Notes: generated by a model from the sequence alone, not told the origin. Numbered from the stretch's first letter, positions 41,425 through 52,411 are shown. The stretch: DNA of 64,000 nucleotides from Ligustrum vulgare (GCA_963555705.1 OY743184.1:21069859-21133858), one strand, 5' to 3'. Program-made: numbers and translations.

Positions 41425-42094
41425 TGTTGAATCCGGGCCCAAAGAAAGGTACAGTGATCCACCAGCGAAGGCCCAATAGTGGTCCAATGGACCATGGCCC
41501 ACAGCTAAAGGCCTAAAGTATCACTTGGGAAGAATACCGAGGTGGTACGTCGAGCACACCTCTTTAAGCCGACCTGGTTAACGCCTAGCCGATGTGCTTT
41601 ATACTCAGCCGGGGCGCTTTACGGCGCTGACCAGAAGAGAGATGGAGTCAGTGATGGGACACTGCCTTTACCAAGACGTGACAGGCGCCCATCCCCTACG
41701 AAATGTAGTAATGATTACGGTTGAAAAGTAAGGTTGTCACCTCCATGAGTTAGGGTGATGACAAGTGAAAAGTATGCCACGTATCGTGATCCGAGACAAG
41801 AAGTTCCTCTATAAATGAAGCACAATTGTCTCCAAGAGAGGGGTTAGCAACTTCTGATTCTTAACTTTATATTTCTCTCACTCCATTTTCTCTCTTTTAC
41901 ACATTTATATTTCCCGCACCCAATAAATATATGCCCAAAATGAGTACTGACTTAGGCATCAGAGTCCAAACGGGAGCCACCTCGGCCCCCTTTGCAAACT
42001 GATTATTTGTCACAGTGCGCAGGAGGTCCACATGTCCAAGAGGGAGGAGCTGAGACGTGTTGGTCCAAGGTCCATCCGGATTTTGTGGTCAACA
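41425..42094 (+). repeat. 5' LTR of Tat/Retand-like element
   Basis: TGTTGAATCCGGGCCC ... GTGGTCAACA, 670 bases. A TATA-like CTCTATAAATGAAG lies at about 41,811-41,824. It contains GGCGCTTTACGGCGCTGACC and CCGAGGTGGTACGTCG blocks that raise GC well above the surroundings. Confidence 0.93.
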
Positions 42095-42097
42095 TTT

Positions 42098-42115
42098 TGG
42101 CGCCGTCTGTGAGAA
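42098..42115 (+). other. Primer binding site, Asp-type tRNA
   Basis: TGGCGCCGTCTGTGAGAA, four bases into the interior. The first nine bases match the TGGCGCCGT start of the Asp-tRNA PBS used by plant Tat/Athila elements. Confidence 0.8.
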
Positions 42116-42208
42116 ACCATACTGCTAACCACGAAAACACATGTAAAAAGCCATACATAGAAAAGTAGTCCTGTAAAAAGGACGAAGAACCATTTACGAA
42201 GAAGCGGA

Positions 42209-42440
42209 AAAAAGCAAGAGCTTTGAAAGATAAGCTGGTTGGCCTTGAAAAAAGCAAGAGCTTTGAAAGATAAGCTGGTTGGCCTTGAAAAAGGCAAGAG
42301 CTTTGAAAGATAAGCTGGTTGGCCTTGAAAAAGGCAAGAGCTTTGAAAGATAAGCTGGTTGGCCTTGAAAAAGGCAGGAGCTTTGAAAGATAAGCTGGTT
42401 GGCCTTGAAAAAGGCAAGAGCTTTGAAAGATAAGCTGGTC
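42209..42440 (+). repeat. 40-bp tandem repeats in the leader of the Tat element, nearly six copies
   Basis: The unit begins GGCCTTGAAAAAGGCAAGAG and continues through CTTTGAAAGATAAGCTGGTT. Copies differ mainly by GGC/AGC and AAGAG/AGGAG. It is followed by more degenerate CTTTGAAA/CCTTGAAA units to about 42,590. Two minus-strand and overlapping frames over this array are only translations of the repeat. Confidence 0.92.
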
Positions 42441-42609
42441 ATCTTTGAAAAAAAGGTGTAATAACTTTGAAACACAAGTGTAATAACCTTGGAAAAAGGC
42501 ATATAACTTTGAGATATAAGTTTAATAACCTTGAAAAAAGCGGGGATTTTTGAAACGAAAGTCCACTCATCTTTGAAAAACAGAATAAAATTAAGGCATT
42601 TCCCTAAAC

Positions 42610-44489
42610 ATGAACGAAAGTGATGGTGTTGTTAACCCTCGTAGGGGAAGAAGTGGCCAACACAGCGATGACGAAGTTCCTCAAGGACTCCATGAAAACG
42701 CCAATGAGGAAGTAGCACAACCAAACCCACCTCGCCGGCACCGAAATTGCCGCATGATGCGAGACATGACACGCATGGCGGCCCAAATGCCAGAGATGCA
42801 GAGGCAGCAAATAGAACAGACTGCTGCAATGAATGCTTTTATGGCCAGAGGGTATATTATGAACGAACCCGTGATGCCTCAGCAATAATCACAGCCACAA
42901 CATTCACCATCCGAGGTGGCCACTGTCTCGTATTATTATCAAGATCCACAGACATATGCCGAGGTGGAATCCGAGCCTTTCTACGAGCGAGACCCGGAAC
43001 ATGAAGCACATGAGGAACAAAACCCACTCCCAGATAGACGCAGGGAGGCTTCTCCCGAAAGATCCGGCAGTGTTTTCAGCCGAATGGGAGGGTTATTCAG
43101 GGGCCAACGACAAGGACAAACGGATCCAGGTCTGCACAATGCCGCAGAGCCTAGAAATAGGCACGAGCGATGCGCTGAAGAAGCCTTGTCGCAGGGTCAA
43201 ATGTATAGGGACCAACATGGAACGAGAGCGGAAAGGTTGGCATAAGCACATGAGCCTAGGAATAGGCATGAAAGAAGAGCCGAAGCAATTCGGACTAATC
43301 CCCGCAACGGATTACAGAGCCATGAAAGGCCAAACTACGGCCGCGTTCCACCACCACAAAGGCAGGAGTATGCTCCGCCACTCTATGGCCAATACCGTGA
43401 TCCAGAGTACTCTGGTCACGACGAGAACAGCGAGCCGCCGTCATACGAGTTGGATGATGAAGAGGAAGTAAGTCCCTTCACAGAGGGCCTCCGTAGATGC
43501 CCCGTACCCCACGACTTTGAGATGCTAGAAATAGCAAAATACTCTGGCCGAGGTGATCCTGACGATCACCTGTTAAATTACCGATCCAGCATGGAAATAG
43601 CAGGGGCCACCCCGGCACTGAAATGTAAAGCTTTTGCTTTAACCCTTGAGGGAAGTGCCATACGATGGTATAAAAAACTCCCTCCTGGCAGCATCCACAG
43701 TTGGAGGGATATGAAAATTGCTTTTAAGAATGACTTTGTTTCTTCCAGGCCTGGCCAACTCCCACTCGAACGCCTTCAGGATCTGAGGCAAGGGAGGGAC
43801 GAATCTCTGAAAAGTTACCTAGCTAGATTTACTGAAGAAATGCATATCTGCGAAAATATCACAGAAGCGGAGATGTTTTCCTCCTTAAAAGGAGGGCTAG
43901 ATATGACCAGCATGTTTTGGAGAGATGTCCGGAGCAGGAAACCAAGGGATTACAATACCCTGGTAGACCTGATGAAGGAAGAGATTGTGTCGAAGGAAAT
44001 GGCTAGGGCCAGAGATAATCACCCCCAAGGGAGATACAACATTGGATATTCCAATGAAGCGGACCTCAAAAAGGGAGGAAACAAGGATAGGGTCGGCGGT
44101 AACCGAGGGGTGCGCCTCGTCCGTTCCCGGGGACAGGATCTAGCTTTGCAGCAGAGATCACGGAAGCTATCCTTCACTTGCACTCTAACACTCCTTCTCA
44201 AAATCCTCCCACGGCTCAAGGGAGAGTGGAAAGCGGTCGAAGTGGAAAACAGCCCATGATTGGGTCTTATTGTGCCTACCACAGATATTACGGTCACGCA
44301 ACAGATGATTGCAGGGAAATCCACATGTTAGCTGACCAAAAGGCGCAGGGGAGAAGGGGGGTAACTTCCCCCTCGACACAGGGAGAACTCAAAAATCTGG
44401 TGGCCAGAAGTTCAACCGAGCTGATAGGAGAGCTCCGTGGAAGAATTCAACTAAAGAAAGAATTGACAATAGTCAAAGGACAGGAATAA
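42610..44489 (+). pseudogene. Gag polyprotein of the Tat element (broken)
   Basis: Starts at ATG 42,610 (MNESDGVVNPRRGRSGQHS). The same frame runs to about 44,140 but is cut by TAA at 42,886 and TAA at 43,243. The core capsid-like Retrotrans_gag domain lies at about 43,480-44,000 (DDHLLNYRSSMEIAGATPAL, GSAIRWYKKLPPGSIHSW, LPLERLQDLRQGRDESLKSY). After a frameshift near 44,120 the frame continues to a zinc knuckle and stops at 44,489. In an active element this protein forms the virus-like particle and packages RNA. The CAA-to-TAA type lesions look like simple point decay. Confidence 0.88.
44271..44312 (+). other. Gag zinc knuckle, C-x2-H-x4-H-x4-C
   Basis: CAYHRYYGHATDDC keeps Cys, His, His, Cys with the spacing 2-4-4. 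The second ligand is His rather than Cys, a known variant in Tat gag proteins. Confidence 0.8.
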
Positions 44490-44538
44490 GGTTCAAGATA
44501 CCGCCTCGGCACATGCTAAAGATACACGGGAACCACCT

Positions 44539-45479
44539 ATGCCAGTGGCCGACCTTCCCATTCGCGAAATCGACACAATACTGGGAGGCCCCCACCCAGG
44601 GGGGAGCACAAAAAACTCCCAAAAGAGATATATAAGAGAGGCCAAGCAGCCCACCAACGTGAACTATCATATCCATTCCCATCCTGTTGGGATGCCTCGG
44701 ACGGAACCTATCACATTCACGCAAGACGATGCCGTTGGAGTGCACTTCCCACACAACGACGCATTGGTTATCAGAGTGGTGGTGGCTCGAAATGGGCTAT
44801 CACGAATGATGGTGCCTCGGTAAATGTGATTTACGGGGTAACTTTTGATAAAGTGGGGATCAGCACCCCACTCATTCCAGTCCCTGATCCAATATACGGT
44901 TTCACGGGGGACAGCATAACCCCTAGAGGATCCATAACACTTATGACTGAAGTAGGGCAAGCACCGACCCTCTCCAGAATCCCTATGGAATTCTTGGTGG
45001 TTGACAAAATCTCCTCCTATCATGGCTCAATTGGGAGGCCTGGTCTTATTGACTTGGGGGCTGTAACGCATACCAAATACATTTGCATGAAGTTCCCCAC
45101 GGAGCATGGCATTTCAACTGTGAGGGGAAGCCAAACAGAATCCCGGGCTTGCTACACAAATGCAATTCGGAAGTTTCAAGATCGAAGCTTGAACATGATC
45201 AGTGATGTAGCCATGGCCGAGGCTGCTCCAAACCCTGAAAGATTGGGTGAAGGGCCTTCTGGAGATAAGGATGTCACAATGACCCTAGAAGAGGATCTAG
45301 CAGATCTAGACCCCAGGATGGCGGGTGAAAATTGCCCCACCCCGGTCGAAAAGTTGGAATGCTTCGGCGTGGACCCCCTTGATCCAATCAAAGAATTACA
45401 GATCGGACTGGACTCGCCACCCGAATACAAGAGCCAATTAAAGGACTTCCTACTTCAAAACCTCGATGTATTCGCATAG
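44539..45479 (+). pseudogene. Aspartic protease region of the Tat element (broken at the active site)
   Basis: The upstream frame (44,539-44,823) ends ITFTQDDAVGVHFPHNDALV then ARNGLSRMMV and a stop. The downstream frame (44,826-45,479) begins at VIYGVTFDKVGISTP. Between them, near 44,805-44,815, where a retropepsin has its D-S/T-G-A, only a GAS-like remnant in another phase is visible, so a short deletion removed the catalytic aspartate and shifted the frame. The second frame then covers the protease body (SRIPMEFLVVDKISSYHGSI, GRPGL) and the linker to RT, ending at TAG 45,477. Confidence 0.8.
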
Positions 45480-45491
45480 AAGCATGGTGAC

Positions 45492-46289
45492 ATGATTGGG
45501 CACAGGAAAAAGCGAAGGCCCATGAGTTCGGACAAGTATGAGGCCTTAAAAGACGAGGTCGCAAAGATATTGAAAAATGGCTTCATCAGAGAGTCCCGAT
45601 ACCCGAAGTGGGTATCAAATCCAATTTTAGTACTAAAGCACAATGGGAAATTGAGGGTGTGTATTGATTTTTCCAACTTGAACCAGGCATGTCCCAAAGA
45701 TAGCTTTCCATTGCCCCGGATCGATCAGCTGGTCGAATCCACAGCAGGACACAAATTGCTAAGCTTCATGGATGCATATTCCGGGCACAATAAAATCCCC
45801 ATGTTCGAATCGGATGAAGAGCATACTTCATTTATCACAGATAGGGGACTCTATTGCTACAGAGCTATGCCATTTGGCTTGAAGAATGCGGGAGCTACCT
45901 ATCAGAGGCTGGTAAACCGCATGTTCTCGAAACAATTGGGGAATACTGTAGATGTGTATGTTGATTACATGCTCGTCAAAAGCATGGTCGCTGCGGATCA
46001 TATCCGTCATCTGTCAGCGTTTGTTGTTTTGAGAAGATATCGGATGAAACTCAACCCAAAAAAGTGTGCTTTCGGGGTAGCATCTGGGAAATTCCTCGGA
46101 TTCATGGTGAACAAAAGAGGAATCAAAGCCAATCCGGACAAAATCAATGCTTTGCTAAACATGCAGTCGCCGCGAAATCCGAAGGAAGTGCAAAGCTTAA
46201 CAGGAAGAATTGCAGCCTTGAACCGATTCGTCTCAAAATCCACTGACAAATGCTTGCCATTCTTTAAGGTCCTAAAGGGGAGAAAATGA
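45492..46289 (+). pseudogene. Reverse transcriptase of the Tat element (YVDD changed to YVDY)
   Basis: Fingers/palm order is complete: LRVCIDFSNLNQACPKDSFP (residues 54-73), SFMDAYSG with the first catalytic Asp at 94, RAMPFGLKNAGATYQRLVN, then YVDY at 156-159, where the third catalytic Asp is Tyr (codon at 45,966). CAFGVASGKFLGFMV follows. This one change should abolish polymerase activity. The frame is preceded by a TAG at 45,477 in the same phase and ends with TGA at 46,287. Function in the family: copying element RNA into DNA in the particle. Confidence 0.92.
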
Positions 46290-47455
46290 TTCCAATGGAC
46301 ACCGAAATGCGAGCAGGCGTTTTCCGACCTGAAATCTTCTTTGGGTCGTCCCCCATTGCTATCAAAGCCAAAGGCTGGTGAGCCTCTCTACCTATATCTG
46401 TCCGTATCCAAGGAGGCTGTTAGCTCGGTGTTAATTAGAGAGGAGGATGGGAGCCAGTTACCAGTGTATTACGTGAGCAAAGCTATGCTGGACGCCGAGA
46501 CGCGATACCCAGACATAGAGAAGCTTGCTCTCTCACTAATCACAACCTCTCGCAAGCTTCGTCCCTATTTTCAATCACACTCCGTACACGTGCTGACCAA
46601 CTTCCCCATGAGACAAGTGCTGCAAAACCCAGATGTTTCTGGAAGGTTACTGAAATGGCCGATAGAATCAGCCAGCTCGACCTACATTATGCGCCTCGGA
46701 CTGCCGAAAAGGGTCAGGCATTGGCGGACTTCATAGTTGAATTTACACATCCACATGAGGTCGAAATGGTAGATAACACGGATGACAGCCAACATGATGG
46801 TCAAGAGTGGAAATTGTTCATTGACGAGTCCTCGGCTGATGGACGATCCGGCGCAGGAATAGTGTTAATAAGCCCAGAAGGGTTTAAATTACACAGTGCA
46901 ATCCGCTTCGAATTCAAAGCCTCGAACAATGTTGCTGAATACGAGGCGTTATTAGCCGGGTTAAGGCTTACGAAAGCCCTGAAAATTAAATCCGTGGTGG
47001 CCAATAGCGATTCGCAACTTGTTGTGAGCCAGTTCGACGAACAATTTTCTGCCAAAGAACCCTCTATGGCCGCTTACTTGAAAAAAGTAAGAAATTTGGT
47101 TGCGCAATTCGGGAAAATGGAGTTGCAACGCATCCCCAGGACGGAAAATTCCAATGCCGATGCTCTGTCCAAACTGGCAAGTAGCGGCGATTCGGAGTTA
47201 CACAATCTAATCCCGGTTGAGCACATGGTGACTTCCTCTATTGAGCCAGGACCGGAGATCTTGGCGATTGAAGAAGAGGAATCCTGGATGAATCCCCTGA
47301 TCGCCTATTTAAAACATCAGACAGTTCCGAATGAGCCAGAAGCAGCTCGGAAGTTGCAGAAATACTCCGTGAATCTCGTACTCTTGTACGACATACTTTA
47401 TAAGCGGAGTTACACCTCTCCTTTGCTGAGATGTGTGGGGCTACATGAGGGGTAG
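46290..47455 (+). pseudogene. RT connection plus archaeal-type RNase H of the Tat element
   Basis: The first part (46,341-46,736; PLYLYLSVSKEAVSSVLIRE, AETRYPDIEKLAL) is the usual gypsy RNase H-like connection domain, in the RT phase after a TGA. A frameshift near 46,655 leads into the second RNase H. Its catalytic residues look intact: Asp57 (FIDES), Glu97 (AEYEAL), Asp119 (NSDSQL) and Asp169 (NADALSKL), numbered from 46,655. An extra RNase H of this type is a hallmark of the Tat lineage. It ends at TAG 47,453 in the linker to integrase. Confidence 0.88.
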
Positions 47456-47458
47456 TAT

Positions 47459-48523
47459 GTGATGAGAGAAATCCATGAGGGCATATGTGGCAACCATGCC
47501 GGGGCTTTATCGCTAGCTCGGAAAGCCCTCAAACAGGGATATTTTTGGCCTACTATGAGAAAGGATTCCCATGATTTCGTGCACAAATGCGATAAATGCC
47601 AAAGGCATGCGACCATACCACATCAGCCGCACCACGAGCTAACTGTGGTGACTAGCCCTTGGCCTTTTGCAAAGTGGGGGGTTGACATTATTGGTCCTAT
47701 GCCTAGAGGAGCTGGTAACAATTGCTTTGCGATAGTAGCAATTGACTACTTCACCAAATGGGTCGAAGCAGAACCTTTGATGAAGATCACCGAGGCCAGC
47801 ACCACCAAGTTCATTTTGGAAAAATATCATATGCCGATTTGGGGTACCACATTCACTGGTTAGTGACAATGCGAAACAGTTCAAAAACAGAAGTGTCGAT
47901 GAGTTGTGTGACGATTTGGGGATTAAGAAGCTGTTCTCATCTCCACATCACCCACAGGCCAACGGACAGGTCGAAGCAGTGAACAAGACCATAAAAAATA
48001 CCCTGAAAAGGAAGTTGGAATTCAGAAAGGGCGCATGGGTTGACGAGCTACCACAAGTGTTATGGGCGCTTCGAACCACCTCGCACACTGCTACTGGTGA
48101 AACACCCTTCTCGCTGGCCTATGGAGCCGAGGCGGTATGCCCCGTTGAAATCAGCGTCCCTTCGCTTCGTCTAATTCATTATGACGAAGTTAGGAACGAG
48201 GAAGCGCAAATGGCCGGTTTAGATTTCCTCATGGAAAAGCGGAGTGATTCCCAAGTGGTAATGGCCAAATACCAGAAAAAGATGGCTCGATACTACAATA
48301 AATGGGTGAAGAGCTGACGCTTCAATATTGGGGACTTGGTCCTCAAAAAGGTTCTTCCTTCAATACAGGAGCCAGGAGTAGGGACTCTAGGTCCTAACTG
48401 GGAAGGCCCTTACAAGGTTGTTGCCGAGGTGGTACCCGGAACATACAAAATTGAGGACCTGTCTAGAGTACCTCTATGTAATCCTTAGAACACGGACTAC
48501 CTTCGCCGTTATTTTCAATAAAA
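47459..48523 (+). pseudogene. Integrase of the Tat element (frameshifted)
   Basis: The zinc-binding HHCC domain has His6, His13, Cys44 and Cys47 (HEGICGNH; HKCDKC). In the catalytic core, Asp76 lies in WGVDIIGPMP, the second Asp in VSDNAKQF (47,865-47,867, after a frameshift near 47,838) and Glu24 of the next frame in HHPQANGQVEAVNKT. The C-terminal part has a stop at 48,317 followed by FNIGDLVLKKVL and GPNWEGPYKVVAEVVPGTYK, a GPF/GKP-like module. The DDE residues are all still recognisable, so only frame lesions disable it. Confidence 0.9.
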
Positions 48524-48842
48524 CTAAATTCCTCCTTTACGACCCAAGATTATTTTAGTCATGACGCCAATCTCTATACTAGACAAACATAATGGATAAC
48601 TGCACGTTCCAAAATTATTTTGGTCATAACGCCATACGTCCACGTTATGCATAAAAATTGTTAAGGACAAGGGACTCTCATAAGGTTAAACTACAATCAC
48701 CATGTAAAGATCAAATAAAGGTTGCATTTACAGTATTAAGGTGCTGGAGCACTTACAAAAAAAAAAAAAGAAGAGAAAGAAGAAGGAGAAAACAACAAAA
48801 ATGAACAACACTAACTAACAACTAGACCGAGGTGGAAGAAGA
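48524..48842. other. Spacer between integrase and antisense gene
   Basis: Non-coding on both strands as far as can be seen. Two direct CCAAAATTATTTTGGTCAT-like words (about 48,543 and 48,610) and an A-run at 48,758. It should contain the 3' ends of both convergent transcripts. Confidence 0.5.
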
Positions 48843-49709
48843 TCAGTGTGGAGGAACGCCTTCTGGAGAGCCCTTGCTGAATGCGTCTAAAGGATCTGCA
48901 GGAGCATGTTGAGGCTCGGGGTAGAATGCTTCAATGGAGGACAGGTCCAAGGTTGGAAAAGCCTCCTTCACGTCCCCCAAGGCCATCCTTGCCCCTAAGT
49001 TCCCAAAAACCCGCTGCACAGCCTCATACTCAGGGGTCTCTTCAAAGGTGTCCTTGAAGTCTTGGACAGCTTCCGACACTCTAGTTTTTAAAGCATTCTC
49101 CAGCCATGTCGCGACAGTCTATTCCAAGACTTCAGTGATCCTCGTTTGCATGTGTTTTTCCAGCGAGGCAAGGTCCTCCTCTGCTTTCGCCCTAGCCTCC
49201 AGCTCCCTCCCCAGTTTTTCGTTTACCACTGCCGCCTCAGCTTCTAGCTTCAACTTGGCTGCATTAGCGGCGGCCAGGGCCTCAGAGGCAATAGACTGTG
49301 CACGATTGGAATCATCCTATTTTTTGCATAAGGCCGCCACGTCTGATTCAGAGGCATGGAGGTCATGCTTCAATTTGTCATTGTCCTCTTGGAGGCGCTT
49401 CGCATTAGACCTCTCTTCTGAAGAAGATTTGCGGGCTATGGATAGCTGGGCCTTAAGGTCATTGATCTCCTTGAGCATATTGTCAGCGTGGCGAAGAGCA
49501 GTCTCAGCATCCCTCTTATCCTGTTGAGCTACCTCCACAGAGGACTCTGCCTCGTCAATGAGAGCCAGAGCTCTGGTGTTCATAGCCTTGGCAGCGAGCA
49601 GCTTCCGAGACAGAGTAGCACTGGAGGAAAAGGCGGCCCAACCCTCTGTCCAAAACTGTTCGGTAATTAAGGCCGCCCTGGCTGGAGGCGACCTGGTGGA
49701 GTCGAACAA
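48843..49709 (-). pseudogene. Antisense gene, C-terminal coiled-coil exon
   Basis: Minus-strand frames 49,709-49,317 and 49,079-48,843 are in the same phase, separated by TAG stops at 49,317 and near 49,119. The first part is strongly helical (LKEINDLKAQLSIARKSSSE, RLQEDNDKLKHDL), as expected for the coiled-coil tail of the antisense protein found in Tat elements. The last part ends acidic and proline-rich (PEPQHAPADPLDAF). A further frame change near 49,715 separates it from the preceding exon. Confidence 0.7.
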
Positions 49710-49715
49710 CGAAGG

Positions 49716-50292
49716 GCTGAAAGTGACATCTCTGGGGAGGATGCTGGTTTTAATATGCTTAAGCTCTTCCGCACCTCTGGTGTCACTTCATAAGCCCAGC
49801 CCGGCATGGGCACAGATGGCTCGTCCTCCAGTTCCTCGATCATTGATGGCGGAGGTGCGGAAGTGGACTCCTTGCCTTTTCCCCTTCTGAGCCTTTTTAA
49901 GGGAGCAGGCTCCTCCTCAAGTGCTTGCTCAAAAATGTCCTCGGACAAGGAAGGTAGCGCTGGGGCATCCTTAGTCTCCCTGCCCCTCTTGGATCCGCCT
50001 CTATCCAACCTCTTCCCTTTTCCTTTGGCGACGCCTTTTTCAGGATCTGCCTCTCTAGTAATGTTGGATTGTTGGGGACCCACTGGCAGCAAAGTGGGCG
50101 GTGGCAGTAGAGTTGGGAGAGGACCTTGAAGTTGGACAGTAGACTTCTCAGACACTTCCCTGGCCACCCTAATTTGCAGGTCGGCCAAAACCGCTTTCTG
50201 TTTTCTTTCAACCTCGCTCCCGTGGCGCAGAGCCGAAGGAACCTTCGTAGCCATGAGGCCCTTTAAAGAAATCTTTGGGAATTCTTTGGAAC
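49716..50292 (-). pseudogene. Antisense gene, middle (basic/proline-rich) exon
   Basis: Begins right after a good splice acceptor (TTTTCTTGCTAG on the minus strand, ending at 50,293). It runs SKEFPKISLKGLMATKVPSA, then a Q/P-rich segment, a basic nuclear-signal-like stretch (KGKGKRLDRGGSKRGRE) and acidic patches (QALEEEPAPLKRLRRGKGKE). The apparent start at 50,299 is an artefact of reading back into the intron. It loses phase near 49,715. Confidence 0.65.
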
Positions 50293-50387
50293 CTAGCAAG
50301 AAAAGGAGGACAATGAGGGTTTATATATATAAAAAAAACAACAACAAACAAACACAAGAGGTAACAGCAATAAGGGGGCGAACTTAC
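50293..50387 (-). other. Intron of the antisense gene, 95 bases
   Basis: Minus-strand donor GTAAGT (50,387-50,382) and acceptor CTTGCTAG (ending 50,293), AT/T-rich between them, no alternative coding sense. Consistent with a real plant spliceosomal intron. Confidence 0.7.
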
Positions 50388-51489
50388 TCATAGCTCACAT
50401 AAGACCGTGCTTAACGAATAATTTGTTCTGTTGTATGACCCTTTGGAAAATGCCCTTGTAGGCAAATAGACGCCTTACTGCCGCTAAATCTGCGTCAGGG
50501 AGGAGATGGGCGAAAGTGTCCCCTGCCGTAAGCCAATAATATGTTAAGAAGCAGTCAAGAAAAGTGAGTATGGATGAAAGAGCAAAAGACGCATGACACT
50601 TAAAGACTCTAAAGCAAATATAAGACTCACTAGGTAGGGAAAGAGTTCGGGGAACTGTAATTTCTGGACTAGGGTCCACAGGGGAACTCTGCCACTCCCC
50701 AACAACCCAGAACCACTGGTTCCTCCAGTTCTTTATTGAGGTAGGGTGGCCGGTAATAACGGGAGTATAAGAACCTCTGGGGGACAAATAATACCAATCC
50801 TTAACATCCGATCTCACGTCCCTCTCTCTCCTAACTGATTTCTTCAAAGTATAGAGAGTGTGAATGATGTGCAGTGAGATGAGATGATCCGGGTTGACCT
50901 CTTGCCACGCCAACCAAGTCCCCACAGCCTGAGTCCAGAAATTGGGGGCCAGCTGGTAGGGACACAAGTTATAGCTCCTAAGCAGTGCCCTGAAAAAGGG
51001 ATGCAGGGGGAGCTTCATCCCGCAAGAAAGGGCATCGTGGCATATGGCCGCCTGGCCTGGGGGAGGGATGCAAGGTCGGCAGGAAGGGGTAGGGAGCACC
51101 AGATGGACCCCTTCTGGCAACCTGAATTTTGCCGAAGCCGAGGCCAAATCGATCCTTCGGATTTCAGTAGCAACCTCACTGCTTTCCCATGACTCTGGGT
51201 TTGGATCGGGGTCGACATGGCAGCCCGAAACTTTGTTGACCTGGTCAACCCAATCTTCTACCTGAGCGATCTCCTCAGCAGTCAAACCCAACTCTTCCCT
51301 ATGCGCCCTAAACGGTGCCCTAACAATCAAGCTGAGGTCCTGGTGACCTGAAGAGGAGCCCGCCGCCATTTCTCTTCCCAAGTCCCTGTCTCGTTTGCTT
51401 CGGAGTTCTCTTAGCGCGGATTCCTCCTCGGATGACAGATGAGCCATGTAGTTCTGGTGTTTTTCTTCTTCGCTGTCAGAATCACTCAA
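50388..51489 (-). pseudogene. Antisense gene of the Tat element, N-terminal exon ('putative gypsy type transposon' domain)
   Basis: Open for 364 codons; the first ATG in frame is at 51,444 (MAHLSSEEESALRELRSKRD), the upstream part having only TTG. The central segment matches the pattern of the Pfam 'putative gypsy type transposon' family (PF04195-like): GMKLPLHPFFRALLRSYNLC, PYQLAPNFWTQAVGTWLAWQ, WYYLSPRG. Codons read across a second possible intron (50,523-50,630; donor GTGAGT, acceptor TTACGGCAG, 108 bases, a multiple of three), so the retained-intron and spliced forms are both open. TGA at 50,395 stops it seven bases before the next splice donor. Function in the family is unknown; a regulatory or nuclear role has been proposed only by analogy. 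Confidence 0.8.
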
Positions 51490-51985
51490 ATAAATTATGC
51501 CACTGGTTTTCCTATTTCTCCTCTTAACCTGCTCCCTAAAGAAACGGGAACTAAAAACCGATAAAGAGATGGGGGCAGAAACCTCTGACGGGACCCGCCA
51601 TCACTAACATTTCCTGTGAACCCGTTCCCCCAACTCTTTCCATTTTTTATTTTTGTTTTAAAGGAGAGTCAAACTCAATAAAAGAAAAAAAAAGTGCAAA
51701 AACAAAATTCTCAAACCCACAATGAGAAACTAAAAATAAGAAAGTCTTGCATATACAGGGATCAAGGGATTTACCTTCAAAAGACGAATGCGTGACACCG
51801 TGCACTTGGAATGAAGAACTCGCCAAGAAAAACTGTGGAACGTTAAGGGTGGATGGTGAGTAGAAAACCCTTGAAGAAAAGACACAAAACTCGCAAGGAA
51901 GAGGGAAACGGCGCAAGCTTTCGCGAAAGTATTGCTGCAAAGATCCTAAGAAAATGGTAAAAGGTGAAATGGTAAAATGAGGAAG

Positions 51986-51995
51986 GATTTATAGG
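51986..51995 (-). promoter_or_regulatory. Candidate TATA box of the antisense gene
   Basis: The minus strand reads CCTATAAATCC about 540 bases upstream of the ATG at 51,444. Between them, GAAGGTAAATCC near 51,770 could be a leader-intron donor. Positioned near the 3' LTR, it would let the gene run independently of the LTR. Confidence 0.45.
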
Positions 51996-52398
51996 CATCC
52001 TAACGGTCTAGATTCCTTGAGTTTCGTGAGCCGCATGATTAATGTGGGTAACCCATGCTTCTTGGAAAACGGGCTAATCAAAGCGCCAGCCGTCAAAAGG
52101 AGGGACAAAACCGTTCAGCTACCACAGTGAATGCCATGCGTTGCGAAATGCTGCCCCCCTCCCATTTTATTTATATATATTTCTTGGAAATAAATACCGA
52201 TAGCCCCTCCGAATTGAATGCGCCGCCTAGGAAATGCGCTGGTATGATCCTGGCCACTAGGGAGAGAAAATCCGAGACAGATGGTCGGCTATGATATGGA
52301 TCCGAGCCTTACCTAAGGAAAGTCGTTATTGACTCCCTGAAAAGTTAATGCTGTGAAATCATGGTAAATCCTACCCGACCATGAATGATCCCTTCGGA

Positions 52399-52411
52399 TT
52401 TGAGGGACTAG
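52399..52411 (+). other. Polypurine tract region of the Tat element
   Basis: TTTGAGGGACTAG immediately precedes the 3' LTR at 52,412. A weak purine tract, in the right place. Confidence 0.5.

Noticed and set aside
42209..42440. Regular 40-bp repeats resembling a CRISPR array
   Set aside because: Repeats are contiguous with no unique spacers, in a eukaryotic retrotransposon leader.
42194..42502. Minus-strand frames with a repeated peptide (GQPAYLSKLLPFSRPTSLSF) that look like a repeat protein
   Set aside because: They are translations of the 40-bp tandem repeat in the Tat leader; the repeat length forces a periodic peptide in any open frame.
48934..49527. 197-codon plus-strand Ser/Ala-rich frame
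   Set aside because: It is the complement of the coiled-coil exon of the antisense gene; Ser/Ala richness is the reverse reading of Glu/Arg/Ala codons.
51647..51940. 97-codon minus-strand frame upstream of the antisense gene
   Set aside because: No conserved motif; it lies in what should be the untranslated leader or leader intron of the antisense gene.
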